Shown here: in pieces, positions 1 through 9,546 of the stretch
How positions within the stretch are numbered: the first letter of the stretch is position 1
Layout of the letters: each line of letters begins with the position of its first letter
The notes under the pieces: generated by a model
The model's input: only the letters and a program-made list of their open reading frames with translations
The model's database searches: none
What the model was told of the DNA's origin: nothing
Made by a program: the position numbers and the translations under genes
Origin: Comamonas endophytica
GTDB lineage: Bacteria; Pseudomonadota; Gammaproteobacteria; Burkholderiales; Burkholderiaceae_C
Assembly (NCBI RefSeq): GCF_023634805.2
Contig: NZ_CP106882.1
Location: 558,001 to 622,000 of the forward strand
DNA: 64,000 bases
Direction: 5' to 3'

Positions 1-87
1 CGACAGCGTGGCAATGGCGATGGCCGACAGAAGGACAGCCTTGGCAAGGGTGCGGCGGCGGGCCTGCGGATGGTGATGGGCGTTCAT
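1..87 (-). CDS. N-terminus of an exported protein (truncated by the window edge)
   Basis: Only 29 codons are visible, read from an ATG whose complement is at 85-87. A purine-rich GGAGACA ribosome-binding site lies just upstream. The peptide begins MNAHHHPQARRRTLAKAV and continues into a hydrophobic stretch, which is a signal peptide; the RRRTLA sequence loosely resembles a twin-arginine motif. The same leader style and the AGGAGACA site precede the Bug solute-binding genes elsewhere in the window, so a Bug protein is the likeliest identity, but no mature domain is present to prove it. It is divergent from the LysR gene at 215, a common arrangement for a regulator and its target. Confidence 0.5.
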   Translation of the reverse strand, partial: MNAHHHPQARRRTLAKAVLLSAIAIATLS

Positions 88-214
88 TTGTCTCCTGCTC
101 CTGGATATGGGCGGCTGTGTGCCTGCCTCTGGTGCCCATCTTGCGATCCACCTGATTCACTGTAAAGTGCAAATATCCGAGGAATTTTTGCGTTGTACGC
201 AAGAAAGTGACTGC

Positions 215-1108
215 ATGAACTTCGATCTTGGCGACCTGCGCGCCTTCCTGGCCGTGGCCGATCTGGGCAGCCTGCGCGCCGCCTCGCAGGCGCTGCACCT
301 GTCGCAGTCGGCCCTCTCCCGGCGCATCGACAAGCTCGAAGATGCACTGGGCGTCGCGCTCTTCACCAGGACCACGCGCAAGGTCGAGCTGACCACCGTG
401 GGCCGCGCCTTCGTACCCAAGGCGCGCAATGTGCTCAACGAACTGGCCAGCGCGCTGCTGGGAATACAGGATGTGGCGGAGCGGCTTTCGGGCGAGGTGA
501 CGCTGGCCTGCGTGCCCTCCGCCGTGGGCTATTTCCTGCCCAGCGTCTTTGCCGAGTACCACCGGCGCTATCCGCGCATCCGCATCCGCGTGCTGGATGA
601 AGCCTCCAGCGACGTGCTGCTGGCGGTGACGCGCGGCGAAGCCGACTTCGGCGTCACCTACATCGGCACGCAGGAAGCGGATATCGAGTTCCAGCCGTTG
701 ATCGAGGAACCTTTTGTGCTGGCCTGCCCCAAGCGCCATCCCCTGGCAAAGCGCAAGGCGGTACGCTGGAGCGAACTGGGCGCGGAGAAATACATTGCCC
801 TGGCGCAGGGCAGCGGCAACCGCTTTCTCATCGACCAGGCGCTGGCCCATGTGGAGCAACGCCCGCGCTGGTTCTGCGAGGTCAACCATGTGCCGGCGCT
901 GGTCAGCCTGGTGCTGGCCGGGCTGGGCATCGGCGTGGTGCCCCGGATGGCGCTGCCGCCGGACGGGCAGGCGGGGCTGGCGGCGATTGCGCTCACCGAA
1001 CCCCGGGTCTCGCGCACGCTGGGGCTGATATCCCGGCGCGGCAAGGCGCTTCCCGCCGCGGCGCAGCTGCTGTTCGACATGCTGCTGGAATCGAAGGGGC
1101 GCGCATAG
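215..1108 (+). CDS. LysR-family transcriptional regulator
   Basis: The 297-residue protein has the standard LysR layout: an N-terminal winged helix-turn-helix in about residues 1-65 (AASQALHLSQSALSRRIDKL) and a periplasmic-binding-protein-like effector domain from about residue 90. The ORF stays open further upstream, but the ATG at 215 gives the family-standard start MNFDLGDLRAFL. It is transcribed away from the truncated exported-protein gene at 1-87 and is probably its regulator. The Bug gene at 1156 converges on it and is more likely tied to the tcu genes. The ligand is unknown. Confidence 0.9.
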   Translation: MNFDLGDLRAFLAVADLGSLRAASQALHLSQSALSRRIDKLEDALGVALFTRTTRKVELTTVGRAFVPKARNVLNELASALLGIQDVAERLSGEVTLACVPSAVGYFLPSVFAEYHRRYPRIRIRVLDEASSDVLLAVTRGEADFGVTYIGTQEADIEFQPLIEEPFVLACPKRHPLAKRKAVRWSELGAEKYIALAQGSGNRFLIDQALAHVEQRPRWFCEVNHVPALVSLVLAGLGIGVVPRMALPPDGQAGLAAIALTEPRVSRTLGLISRRGKALPAAAQLLFDMLLESKGRA

Positions 1109-1155
1109 GACCCGGACTGGACTGCTCCCGGCCATGCGCGGCTGGCTTCAATGGG

Positions 1156-2133
1156 TCAGTTGGCGCTGAGCTTGCGCTCGCGCACCACCTTGCCCCACTG
1201 CTCGTATTCCTTTTGCATGAACGCCGCCAGTTCCGCGCGCGTGGTCGGCTGCGGCGTGAGGCCATGCTGCAGCAGGGCCTTCTTGACCTCCTCGTCGTTC
1301 AGCACCTTGACGATCTCGCGGTTCCAGCGATCGAGCATGGCTGCGGGCGTCTTCGCGGGTCCGACGAAGGCATACCAGTTGAGGGCTTCGAAGCCAGGGT
1401 ATCCGGCCTCGGCCACGGTGGGGATGTCGGGCAGGTAGGCCGGGCGCGCCAGGCCGGTCGTGGCCAGGGGAATCAGCTTGCCGGTCTCGACATGCGGCAT
1501 GGCCGTGGGCGGTGCGGCGAAGTAGCTGGTCACGCGCTCGCCCAGCAGGTCCTGCAGCGCCGGCGCCCCGCCCTTGTAGGGCACATGCACCATTTCCACG
1601 CCCGCGCGCTGGTTGAACAGCTCGCCCGCCAGGTGCGAGGCCGAGCCCGCGCCGGTCGAGGCGTAGTCCACGCTGCCAGGCTTCTTCTTGGCCAGCGCAA
1701 CGAAGTCCTTGAGCGTCTTCACGCCCGCGCCACGGTGCACGACCAGCACATTGGGGAAGTTCACGCCGCCGGAGATCGGCGCGAGATCCTTGAACGGGTC
1801 GTAGTTGAGCTTCATCAGGTGCGGCGCGATGGTCAGCGGACCGACCGAGCCGAACAGGATGACCGAGCCGTCGGCCGCGGCGCTGGCCACCTGGCCGTGG
1901 GCGATGTTGCCGCCCGCGCCACCCTTGTTCTCCACCACCACGCTCTGGCCGATGTTCTCGCCCAGCTTCTTGGCGATCAGCCGCGCGGACGCATCGGCGG
2001 CGCCGCCGGCGGCGAAGCCCACGACCATGGTCACGGGTTTCCTGGGCGGGAAGTCCTGCGACTGGGCCAGCGTGGCCAGCGAAAGCGCCGAGGAAGCCAG
2101 CAGTGCGGTATGCAAAAGGGTGCGACGTTGCAT
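1156..2133 (-). CDS. Bug/TctC-family periplasmic solute-binding protein
   Basis: The protein has 325 residues, typical for the Bug family that captures carboxylates in the periplasm. A signal peptide covers about residues 1-26 (MQRRTLLHTALLASSA...). Family landmarks follow: a GFAAGGAADASARLIA helix-capping motif, a VVENKGGAGGNIA motif and the late GTPGA-like repeat replaced by GLTPQP. It is last in a leftward run after LysR, tcuA and tcuB, with a 52-bp gap to tcuB. It may therefore bind the tricarballylate-like substrate of TcuAB. No TctA or TctB membrane partner is nearby, so it would have to use a permease encoded elsewhere or act as a sensor. Confidence 0.9.
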   Translation of the reverse strand: MQRRTLLHTALLASSALSLATLAQSQDFPPRKPVTMVVGFAAGGAADASARLIAKKLGENIGQSVVVENKGGAGGNIAHGQVASAAADGSVILFGSVGPLTIAPHLMKLNYDPFKDLAPISGGVNFPNVLVVHRGAGVKTLKDFVALAKKKPGSVDYASTGAGSASHLAGELFNQRAGVEMVHVPYKGGAPALQDLLGERVTSYFAAPPTAMPHVETGKLIPLATTGLARPAYLPDIPTVAEAGYPGFEALNWYAFVGPAKTPAAMLDRWNREIVKVLNDEEVKKALLQHGLTPQPTTRAELAAFMQKEYEQWGKVVRERKLSAN

Positions 2134-2185
2134 GGGAGTCTCCTATGGTTTTCGTATGGTTTTTGGAAATGGCAGGGACTGCGCT

Positions 2186-3409
2186 TCAGTCCGCACCCAG
2201 CCCGATGGGGTTGGGCTGGCGTTTCTCGGTGTTGTGGCGCAGCAGCGCGGCGGTGCGGAACACGCCATGCGCGAACTTGCCGTAGGGCAGCGTGGCGAAC
2301 AGCGCCATAACCGCGCCCAGGTGCAGGCACAGCAGCAGCGCCAGCGCCGGCGTGCCGCGCCCCAGCCACAGGGCCAGGCCGCTGGCGCTGACCAGGAACA
2401 GCAGCGCGATGAAGCCCAGGTCCATGGGTTTTTGCTGCAGATCGCCATGCTCCGGATGGCGCCGGCGGTTCAGGCGCCACAGGCCCGCCGTGCCCAGCAT
2501 CAGGCTCACGCCGCCGATCGCGCCGAGCACCTTGGGCAGGCTGGGCAGGTCATAGGGCGCGGCCCAGCCGAACACGTAGTGGTAGACCGTGGCCAGCGAG
2601 GTCGCGGCAAAGCACAGCATGAAGCCGTAGAACGTCAGGTGGTGGCAGCGGCGGCGCTGCAGGGTGTAGGCGTCGTCATCGTTACTGCAGCCGCTGCCAT
2701 GGCCGCCGTCGAGGTATTTGAGGCGCAGCACGTCCGATGCGGCTTCGGCCGCGGCGGGCCGGTTCACATCGGCCCCGCTGGTCGCTGGCTTGACCTCCCT
2801 CCAGAAGCGGCGCACGCCCATGAACAGCGCGAACACCACGAACAGGAACACCGGCGCGAACATGCCCACCAGCAGGTTGTGCGGGAACAGGCGGTAGAAA
2901 TCGCCGCCCAGCTCGGCGCCCCAGAGCGCGCCCAGGCCGTTGCCCTGCAGCACCACCGCCAGCACCAGGAACAGCGTCAGCGCGGCAACCAGCGCCAGCG
3001 ACAGCGTCAGGCCGTTGCGCCGGTAGAGGCTGCCCAGCGCCGGCGGCCAGGCATAGTCGGCATAGGTCTTGCCGCGCACCTCGGCCATGGCCTTGGGGAT
3101 GTTGACGGCGAATTCATGCGGGGGCGCGTACTGGCAGGCATGCAGGCAGGCGCCGCAGTTGTGGCACAGGTTGGCGAGGTAATGCACGTCGGCCGCGGCG
3201 AACTCCAGCCGGCGGGTCATCGCCGGGAACACCGCGCAGAAGCCCTCGCAATAGCGGCAGGCATTGCAGATCTGCAGCGCGCGCGCCACCTCGGCTTCCG
3301 GGGTGAGGGTCTGGATGGGAATGACCTTGTGGACGGGCTTGCTGGCGGCGACGGGCTGGCCCGAGGCGAGCGCCTTGGCGTCTTCGGTCAGGGAGTACAG
3401 GGTTTGCAT
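2186..3409 (-). CDS. tcuB: TcuB-type iron-sulfur membrane protein (tricarballylate utilisation)
   Basis: This 407-residue protein matches TcuB/CitB, which reoxidises the FAD of TcuA and passes electrons to the quinone pool. Two 4Fe-4S clusters are predicted from C48-x2-C51-x2-C54-x3-C58 ([12 protein letters not shown]) and C82-x2-C85-x2-C88-x3-C92 ([11 protein letters not shown]). The C-terminal two thirds contain about six hydrophobic segments with histidines able to hold haem or quinone. A cytoplasmic insert at about residues 225-255 carries [11 protein letters not shown]. It starts 10 bp after tcuA, so the two genes are co-transcribed. Length and motifs look intact. Confidence 0.92.
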   Translation of the reverse strand: MQTLYSLTEDAKALASGQPVAASKPVHKVIPIQTLTPEAEVARALQICNACRYCEGFCAVFPAMTRRLEFAAADVHYLANLCHNCGACLHACQYAPPHEFAVNIPKAMAEVRGKTYADYAWPPALGSLYRRNGLTLSLALVAALTLFLVLAVVLQGNGLGALWGAELGGDFYRLFPHNLLVGMFAPVFLFVVFALFMGVRRFWREVKPATSGADVNRPAAAEAASDVLRLKYLDGGHGSGCSNDDDAYTLQRRRCHHLTFYGFMLCFAATSLATVYHYVFGWAAPYDLPSLPKVLGAIGGVSLMLGTAGLWRLNRRRHPEHGDLQQKPMDLGFIALLFLVSASGLALWLGRGTPALALLLCLHLGAVMALFATLPYGKFAHGVFRTAALLRHNTEKRQPNPIGLGAD

Positions 3410-3419
3410 GAATCGGTTC

Positions 3420-4838
3420 CTAGTCTTGGACGGCGCCGGCCACGGCGGGCCGGCCCTGTGCGGCCAGGGCCGCGTTGCGTCCGGCGATGCGGCCGAAGGC
3501 TGTGCCTATCGACATGCCCACGCCCGCCGTGTAGCCCTTGCCCAGCACGTTGCCGGCCATCATCTCGCCGGCCACGAACAGGTTGCGGCTTGCCTGGCCG
3601 GCAAAGCGCACGGCGGCGGTGTCGTCGACCTTGAGGCCCAGGTAGGTGAAGGTCACGCCCGGGCGCAGCGCATAGCCGTAGTACGGCGCGGTGTCGATCG
3701 GCCGGGCCCAGTGGGTCTTGGCGGGCGCCACACCCTCGGTGTGGCAGTCGTCCAGCGCCGTGTGGTCGAATTTGCCGACGCGGCAGGCCGCGTTGTAGCG
3801 CTCCATGGTCTGCATGAAGGTGCCGGCATCGAGGCCGAGCTTTTGCCCCAGCTCCGGCAGGCTGTCGGCGACGATGCCCGGGAATACCGGCGGCATGAAG
3901 CGTCCGATGGCCTTGGCGTCGATGATCGAATAGGCGACCTGGCCCGGCTGCTGCGCCACGAGCCGGCCCCAGATCGCATAGCGCTTGGGCCAGAAGTCCT
4001 CGCCTTCGTCGTAGAAGCGCTCGGCCTCGCGGTTGACCACCACGCCCAGCGAGACGCAGTCGATGCGCGTGCAGATGCCGCCGTCGTAGAGCGGCGCGCG
4101 CGCGTCGATGGCCACCATGTGCGCCTGCGTCGGGTCGCCGATGCGGTCGGCCTGGTGCTCCTCGAGCATGTGGCGCAGCAGCACGCCCTGGTTGTAGGCC
4201 GTGCCGCGGATCAGGAAGTTGTCCGAAGGCCATTCGCCGCGCGCGTTCTGGCCCCAGGCCTCGCGCAGCCATTCGCGGTTGGATTCGAACCCGCCGGCCG
4301 CGAGCACGCAGCTTTTGGCGGTGATGCGCTGGCCGTCGCACCAGGCGGCAACGAAGCGGCCATCCTCGATCTCGAGCCGCTCGACGGGCGCTTCGTAGCG
4401 GATCTCGACGCCCAGCGCCTCGGCGCTGCGGAAATAGGCATTGACCAGGGCCTTGCCGCCACCCATGAAGAAGGCATTGGTGCGCGCGACATGCAGCGCG
4501 CCCGACAGCGGCGGCTGGAAATGCACGCCATGGCGGCGCATCCAGTCGCGGCAGGTCGAGGACGCGCGGATCACCAGGCGCGCCAGATGCTCGTCGGTGA
4601 GCCCGCCCGTGACCTTGAGCAGATCCTGCCAGTATTCCTCCTCGGGGTAGGCTTCGACCAGTACGTCCTGCGGCGCGTCGTGCATGCAGCGCAGGTTGCG
4701 GGTGTGGGCGGAGTTGCCGCCGCGCCAGGCGCGCGGGGCAGACTCCAGCAGCAGCACGCGCATGCCCGCCTCGCGCGCCATCAGGGCGGCGCAGAGGGCA
4801 GCGTTGCCACCACCGATGACCAGAACATCGGTGTCCAT
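3420..4838 (-). CDS. tcuA: FAD-dependent tricarballylate dehydrogenase TcuA
   Basis: The 472-residue flavoprotein belongs to the fumarate reductase/succinate dehydrogenase flavoprotein superfamily. The N-terminal Rossmann motif [21 protein letters not shown] (residues 5-25) binds FAD, and the C-terminal [17 protein letters not shown] segment closes the flavin site. TcuA oxidises tricarballylate to cis-aconitate in Salmonella. Here it is followed directly by tcuB and then a Bug gene, and preceded by a LysR gene in the same orientation, which resembles the tcuRABC layout with Bug in place of the TcuC permease. The assignment as TcuA rests on this pairing; related dehydrogenases acting on similar acids cannot be excluded. 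Confidence 0.9.
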   Translation of the reverse strand: MDTDVLVIGGGNAALCAALMAREAGMRVLLLESAPRAWRGGNSAHTRNLRCMHDAPQDVLVEAYPEEEYWQDLLKVTGGLTDEHLARLVIRASSTCRDWMRRHGVHFQPPLSGALHVARTNAFFMGGGKALVNAYFRSAEALGVEIRYEAPVERLEIEDGRFVAAWCDGQRITAKSCVLAAGGFESNREWLREAWGQNARGEWPSDNFLIRGTAYNQGVLLRHMLEEHQADRIGDPTQAHMVAIDARAPLYDGGICTRIDCVSLGVVVNREAERFYDEGEDFWPKRYAIWGRLVAQQPGQVAYSIIDAKAIGRFMPPVFPGIVADSLPELGQKLGLDAGTFMQTMERYNAACRVGKFDHTALDDCHTEGVAPAKTHWARPIDTAPYYGYALRPGVTFTYLGLKVDDTAAVRFAGQASRNLFVAGEMMAGNVLGKGYTAGVGMSIGTAFGRIAGRNAALAAQGRPAVAGAVQD

Positions 4839-4928
4839 GGAAATTCTCCTTGCAGTCTCTCTCTCGGGGGGAGCTCTACTGTAGGAATCGATGCGGCCCG
4901 GGTGCAGGGGACCCGGCGCATGGGGGTA

Positions 4929-5903
4929 TCAGCGTTCGTGATGGATAGGCGTGGTGCCGCTCCACGCGCCCGAGGACACCAGTTCGCGCACGCAGTCGAC
5001 CAGCACCACGCGCGCGGCCAGCGCGGCCGGCGACAGCTCGTCCTCGGAGAGGGTGCACAGCAAATTGGTGCGCCGTGCATCGCGGTCGGTGATCAATGCC
5101 GAATCGAAGCGCTGCGCCGCGTCCTCGAAACGGCTCATTGCCGCCCAGGGCTGCAGCGTCGACCCCAGGCCCGCATCGACGGCCGCCATGACCATGGAAA
5201 GCGAGTCGACTTCAAGCACCACATGCGGCGTGAAGCGCGCCTGCGCAAAGGCCGTGTCCAGCGTGCTGCGCAGGCCGTGCTGGCCCGTGGGCAGGATCAG
5301 CGGCTCGCGTGCGAGGTCGCCCAGCGCCATGGCTGCAGGCAGCGCACCGCCTTGCGGATGGCGCAGCGAACGGATCAGGTACAACTGCTCCTCGATCAGC
5401 GGGTGCACCTGCCAGCGCCGGCCGCCGGGGCGTGGCTGGCCGCCCTCGCTGCCATGCAGACGGGAGTCGAACAGCACGGCCATGTCGAGCGCGCGCGCAT
5501 TGAGCATCTCCGCGAGATGGCCCGACATGCTTTCCACCAGGTGCAGCCGCACGTCGGGATAGCGCGCGCGCATGGCCCGCATCAGCGGCAGCGCCAGGAT
5601 GGTGGCCGTGGTGGGCGCCAGGCCCAGGCTGACCGAGCCCGACAGGCGCGACCGCCGGGCACTGCGCACTGCCTGGTCGGCATGGCGCAGCGCCAGCTGG
5701 GCTTCGCGAAAGAAGGCCACGCCGGCCTCGGTCGGCACCACGCCGCGCGGCGTGCGCTGCAGCAGGCGCACGGCCAGCTCGCTCTCCAGCCGCGTGATCT
5801 GCTGGCTCAAAGCCGACTGCACCACGTCGAGTTCGCGTGCCGCCCGGCTCATCGAGCCCATTTCCACGATGCGCACGAAGTAGCGCAGCTGCCGCAATTC
5901 CAT
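4929..5903 (-). CDS. LysR-family regulator, TcuR-like by context
   Basis: The ATG at 5903 gives the canonical start MELRQLRYFVRIVEMGSMS; a nine-residue extension upstream is less likely. The 324-residue protein has an N-terminal LysR helix-turn-helix (AARELDVVQSALSQQITRLE) and a C-terminal effector domain. It lies 90 bp upstream of tcuA on the same strand, so it probably controls tcuAB and the downstream Bug gene. NAC-like LysR proteins share the MELRQLRYFV start, so the effector, presumably a tricarboxylate, is only inferred from position. Confidence 0.88.
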   Translation of the reverse strand: MELRQLRYFVRIVEMGSMSRAARELDVVQSALSQQITRLESELAVRLLQRTPRGVVPTEAGVAFFREAQLALRHADQAVRSARRSRLSGSVSLGLAPTTATILALPLMRAMRARYPDVRLHLVESMSGHLAEMLNARALDMAVLFDSRLHGSEGGQPRPGGRRWQVHPLIEEQLYLIRSLRHPQGGALPAAMALGDLAREPLILPTGQHGLRSTLDTAFAQARFTPHVVLEVDSLSMVMAAVDAGLGSTLQPWAAMSRFEDAAQRFDSALITDRDARRTNLLCTLSEDELSPAALAARVVLVDCVRELVSSGAWSGTTPIHHER

Positions 5904-6064
5904 TGGCTGTCCTGTTCCGCGCCCCGTCACACCCGCGGAGCCCGGCTATCCTAGCCCAGGCGGCGCGGCGGGGCGGATGAAGCGCATTGGCCGCCCCATC
6001 CGCCGTCGCCCCGCCATCGGCGTCCAGGGCTGCATGCCGGCCTCCACGCGCAGTGCCACTCGCG

Positions 6065-7384
6065 TCACTGCAGCCGCTGCAGCAACTCCAGTGTCGGATA
6101 CCCATCCGCCGGCAGTCCCAGGCTGCGCTGGTATTGCCGGACGCCGCGCCGCGTGGCCGGTCCCATGGTGCCGTCGGGTGTCCCGGTGTTGAAGCCGCGG
6201 GCGTTCAGCCCCGTCTGCAGCGCCCGCACCTGGCTGCTGCTCAGCGACTGCAGCTCGCGCGGCCAGGCTGCCTGGACCCCGGCGCTGCCCGCGAGCTTTT
6301 GCGCCAGCAGGCCGACGGCCAGCGCATAGCTGGTCGAATTGTTGTAGCGCAGGATGGTGCGGAAGTTGGTCCCGACCAGGAAGGCCGGCCCGCGCGCGCC
6401 GGCCGGCAGCAGGATCGAGGTGCCGTCCAGCGCCGGCAACGGCGTGCCGTTCATGGTCTGCACGCCCTCGCCGGCCCATTGCGCAGCAGGCTGGCGTATA
6501 TCGGCATCGGCGCGCGCGTAGTCGAATCCCGCCGGCAGGCGGACCTCGATGGCCGAAGGCTGGCCGGGTTGCCATCCCGAGCGTGCCAGGAAGTTCGCGG
6601 TCGAGGCCATCACATCGGGCACGCTGCCCCAGATGTCGCGGCGGCCGTCGCCGTCGGCGTCGACCGCGTAGGCCAGGAAGTTCGAGGGCAGGAACTGCGT
6701 CTGGCCCATTGCTCCGGCCCACGAGCCGATCATCTGCGCACGCTCGATGTCGCGGTTCTGCAGGATCTTCAAGGCCGCCAGCAGCTGGCCGCGCGCCCAT
6801 TCCTCGCGCCGGCCCTCGAAGCCCAGCGTCGCCAGGGCGTCGATGGTGGGAATGCTGCCGACGTTGCTGCCGTAATTGCTCTCCATGCCCCAGATCGCGA
6901 CCAGGATTTCGGCGGGCACGCCGTAGCGCGCGGACGCGCTGTCGATCGTGGCGCGCAGCTGCTGCAATTTCTCCTGGCCGCGGGCGACGCGTTGCGCCGA
7001 CACCGCGCCGTCGAGGTAGTCCCAGACGGTGCGCGTGAATTCGGGCTGCGCGCGGTCGGACGTGACGACGCGCGGTACGAAGCGCACGCCGTCGAAGGCC
7101 TGGTGCAGCGTGGCCTCGTCGATGCCGGCCGCGCGGGCGCTGGCGCGGAAGTCCGCGACCCAGCGGGCGAATTTCTGTTCGTGCTCGGCCTCGCCCATCG
7201 GGGAAGATGTGGACGGAGCGGGGGTTGGCGCTGGCGCGGGGCTTGCCGTCGATGGCGCCGCAGCCTGGTTTTCAACGGGCGGTGCGGAAGCGCAACCCGC
7301 CATGGCGACGAGCGCCAGCAGGCTGGGCGCGATCCAGCGTTGCGCCGATGCTGGGAGGGAGGATGTCATTTGCATGCGTTGCAT
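6065..7384 (-). CDS. Lipoprotein lytic murein transglycosylase (MltB-like) with peptidoglycan-binding domain
   Basis: The 439-residue precursor has a type II signal peptide ending in a lipobox LVAMAGC with C31 as the lipidated cysteine. It is followed by a Pro/Ala/Thr/Ser-rich linker (about residues 32-63). The SLT_2 catalytic domain spans about 68-365; E168 in the IWGMESNYGS motif is the expected catalytic acid. A C-terminal PG_binding_1 domain (about 375-438) contains VRALQTGLNARGFNTG. The enzyme cleaves peptidoglycan strands from the outer membrane. Other in-frame Met codons at positions 4 and 6 are possible starts. It is a single gene, 160 bp from the LysR gene, with no evident operon partner. 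Confidence 0.93.
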   Translation of the reverse strand: MQRMQMTSSLPASAQRWIAPSLLALVAMAGCASAPPVENQAAAPSTASPAPAPTPAPSTSSPMGEAEHEQKFARWVADFRASARAAGIDEATLHQAFDGVRFVPRVVTSDRAQPEFTRTVWDYLDGAVSAQRVARGQEKLQQLRATIDSASARYGVPAEILVAIWGMESNYGSNVGSIPTIDALATLGFEGRREEWARGQLLAALKILQNRDIERAQMIGSWAGAMGQTQFLPSNFLAYAVDADGDGRRDIWGSVPDVMASTANFLARSGWQPGQPSAIEVRLPAGFDYARADADIRQPAAQWAGEGVQTMNGTPLPALDGTSILLPAGARGPAFLVGTNFRTILRYNNSTSYALAVGLLAQKLAGSAGVQAAWPRELQSLSSSQVRALQTGLNARGFNTGTPDGTMGPATRRGVRQYQRSLGLPADGYPTLELLQRLQ

Positions 7385-7500
7385 TTTCGTCGCTGCATGA
7401 GCCCGCGGTGGTCAGACACAAGCCATTCATCCGCAACGCCCCGCCCGGAGCCCACGCGTGCGCCGATGCGGCAGGCGGGGCACTTGTGCGTCCATAGCTT

Positions 7501-7896
7501 CACAAGATGGGGGTGAAGGCGCCAGTGCATCTCTCGACGCCACGCCCATATCCTGCAAGCCTGCACCGCGTGCCTTGGATGCAGCCGCAGCCAGCGTGCG
7601 GGCGGGTTTCCAGAGCCCACCCCTTTCTTGTGCAAGTTCCTGCCTTTTGTGCGGCAGCCCGCTGGAAGAACCCGTCAATCCATGGCCCCGCTCCCTGAAG
7701 GTCCCCGCCGCGCCCGTCTCGAACCGTGCGCTGCACAAGCCAGGGGTGGGTCGGCAAGCATGCAGGCTGGTGCCCCGGCGTTCGAACATCGCTGCGTCGC
7801 GGTGCCGCTTCCAGCGTATGGATGCACAAGACAGGGGTGAACAGGCACAGGCGCTGATCCTCCCTGCGGCCGGACTGCCACCCCCTGGTTTGTGCA
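7501..7896. repeat. Iteron cluster downstream of the rep gene (five copies)
   Basis: Five copies of the sequence TCACCCCCATCTTGTGCAA or its complement lie within 400 bp past the rep stop codon. Copies at 7618-7635 and 7879-7896 read on the plus strand; copies at 7501-7515, 7732-7748 and 7823-7840 read on the minus strand. The core TTGTG (or CACAA) and a run of C (or G) are constant and the middle three bases vary. The tract from 7385 to 7904 has no credible gene. These match the copies upstream of rep and are taken as Rep binding sites. Confidence 0.75.
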
Positions 7897-7904
7897 GGAT
7901 CGGG

Positions 7905-9437
7905 TCAAGCGCTGAGCATGCGCTCCATCATGGCGACGATCTCGGCGTCGGTGACCTCTTCGCCCCAGAGCTTCCTGGCGTACCAGGCGTGGAACGAGGG
8001 CAGGACGCCGGCGCGGTTGCGCCCGATCTTGATCCTGTTGGCCTCGACGCCGAGGGTGGCGTTGTATTCGTCGTAGATCGCCTGCAGCGCCGGCTTTTCC
8101 AGCTCCCCGAGAATCACCTTCAGATCCAGGATGCGCTGCTTCTCCACGGCGGCGATGAGCTTGGCACGGCCCTTGTTGAGGCCGTTCCTGGCCTCGGATT
8201 TCGTGGTCGCGGCCCTGGGTTTCCTGGCGGCGGGTGGCGCAGCTTCGGCTTCCTGCACGCTCGCGGGGGGCATGCGGTGCAGGCCGTCCGCCACGGGAAA
8301 CAGCTCTGCGGTCGCTGGCGTGGCCCTGCCGTCCAGGAAGTCCTGGTAGTGGCCCGATTTCAGCGAGGAGAGGAAGTACCGGCTGGGGTACGTCAGCTTG
8401 CGCAGCTTGGACTCGGTGACGCGCCACTTCGTGTGCTTGAGCGCTCCCTCGATCTGCTCCTCGCTGTAGGTGCTCAGCAGCTTGTAGATGGCCTTGTCGA
8501 CCAGACCCAGCGCCTGCATGGCATCCACCAGGTGCTTCTTGGTCTCGGAGTTGCTGTTGGCCGCCGACATCTCCAGGGCCAGCTTCTGCCGGCTGACGTG
8601 GAAGCGCAGGTTCGTCACCTTGGTCTTGTAGCGCTCGGTCTCGACCTCGATGTACAGCTTGGTCGAGGCGTTGATGTCCTTGATCGCAGGATCCAGGTAG
8701 CGCTCCTTGAAGGTGCTCCATTGCTGGGCCTTGTTGGGAATGCTCTTGGAGGCGACCAGCATGTCGCGCAGGTCCTGCCAAGGCACGCGGCGGGTCGAGC
8801 CAATGCCCAGGTAGCGCGAGCAGAACTCGAACAGCGGCACCGAGCAGACCTTCGACAGCGCGCTGAGCTCGAGCAGGTCGAGGCTGGTGTACGAGGGGCT
8901 GTCGCCCAGCAGCAGCAAGGCCTTGGACTCGATCTTGAAGGTGATCTCGCCGGCATAGAGCTTGGCGTAGGGGAACACCACGGCGAAGTGCTTGGCCAGC
9001 CCCTTTTCCTCGAACACATCGAGCCGCAGCTTGATCGACATGAGTTCATCGATGGTTTTCTCGATGTGCTCGTAGTTGCGCGTCCTGACGTTCAGCAGGC
9101 GCAGCATCTCTTCCACCGAGATCTTCCAGGTGGCCGGCTCCACGGGCTGGTTCTGCTGCGCGTGCCGCAGCATGATGTTGGTGAGCTTTTGCTGCATGAC
9201 CGTCATGACGGCATGCGGCTTGTTGTGGACCAGGGGATTGGGCTTCTTGAAGTTGGAGCCCTGGTTCTTGCGCTGGATGAAGAAGGTGGCGAAGGGCTTG
9301 TCGGCGCCGTCGGCAGGATCGGGCGGCAGCAGCGCCAGGGGGATGATCTGCGTGCCCGCCCCGTCGCCTTGCACGAGTTCCTTCGCGTCGACGTCGATGG
9401 CGCTTTGGCTGGCTTTGCGCCGGGTTGGTTTTGTCAC
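7905..9437 (-). CDS. Rep_3/RepB-type replication initiator protein
   Basis: This 510-residue protein resembles initiators of iteron-controlled plasmids (Rep_3 superfamily). The region from about residue 60 to 290 reads as two winged-helix modules (for example LTNIMLRHAQQNQ, WKISVEEMLRLLNVR and VCSVPLFEFCSRYLGIG). The C-terminal part has a basic, Ala/Pro-rich linker and a conserved tail (NRAGVLPSFHAWYARKLWG). The start is a GTG at 9437 without a strong ribosome-binding site; the next in-frame Met is far inside the fold. At 510 residues it is longer than the 230-330 usual for small-plasmid Rep_3 proteins. Iterons on both sides strongly support a role in origin binding. No partition genes are adjacent. 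Confidence 0.85.
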   Translation of the reverse strand: MTKPTRRKASQSAIDVDAKELVQGDGAGTQIIPLALLPPDPADGADKPFATFFIQRKNQGSNFKKPNPLVHNKPHAVMTVMQQKLTNIMLRHAQQNQPVEPATWKISVEEMLRLLNVRTRNYEHIEKTIDELMSIKLRLDVFEEKGLAKHFAVVFPYAKLYAGEITFKIESKALLLLGDSPSYTSLDLLELSALSKVCSVPLFEFCSRYLGIGSTRRVPWQDLRDMLVASKSIPNKAQQWSTFKERYLDPAIKDINASTKLYIEVETERYKTKVTNLRFHVSRQKLALEMSAANSNSETKKHLVDAMQALGLVDKAIYKLLSTYSEEQIEGALKHTKWRVTESKLRKLTYPSRYFLSSLKSGHYQDFLDGRATPATAELFPVADGLHRMPPASVQEAEAAPPAARKPRAATTKSEARNGLNKGRAKLIAAVEKQRILDLKVILGELEKPALQAIYDEYNATLGVEANRIKIGRNRAGVLPSFHAWYARKLWGEEVTDAEIVAMMERMLSA

Positions 9438-9464
9438 TTTGGTGGACCCACAACGCTGCTGCGT

Positions 9465-9507
9465 TTCTTTATTTTCAATACTACTTTAAGTAGTTTCCTA
9501 CTTTAAG
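9465..9507. promoter_or_regulatory. AT-rich tract with operator-like palindrome upstream of rep
   Basis: This is the only AT-rich stretch between the rep start and the iterons. It contains ACTACTTTAAGTAGT at 9480-9494, with 7-bp arms around a central T, and a direct copy of CTACTTTAAG at 9498-9507. The position suits a rep promoter/autoregulation site or the duplex-unwinding element of the origin. No experimental start site is known, so either role is inference. Confidence 0.5.
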
Positions 9508-9546
9508 CAGCGCAAAGCCAAGGCTGGCAAGGCCCGCGAACTGGTC

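Noticed and set aside
3264..5954. 896-codon open frame on the plus strand opposite tcuA/tcuB
   Set aside because: It is antisense to genes with clear family motifs and has a His/Arg/Gln/Ala-rich composition typical of GC-rich shadow frames.
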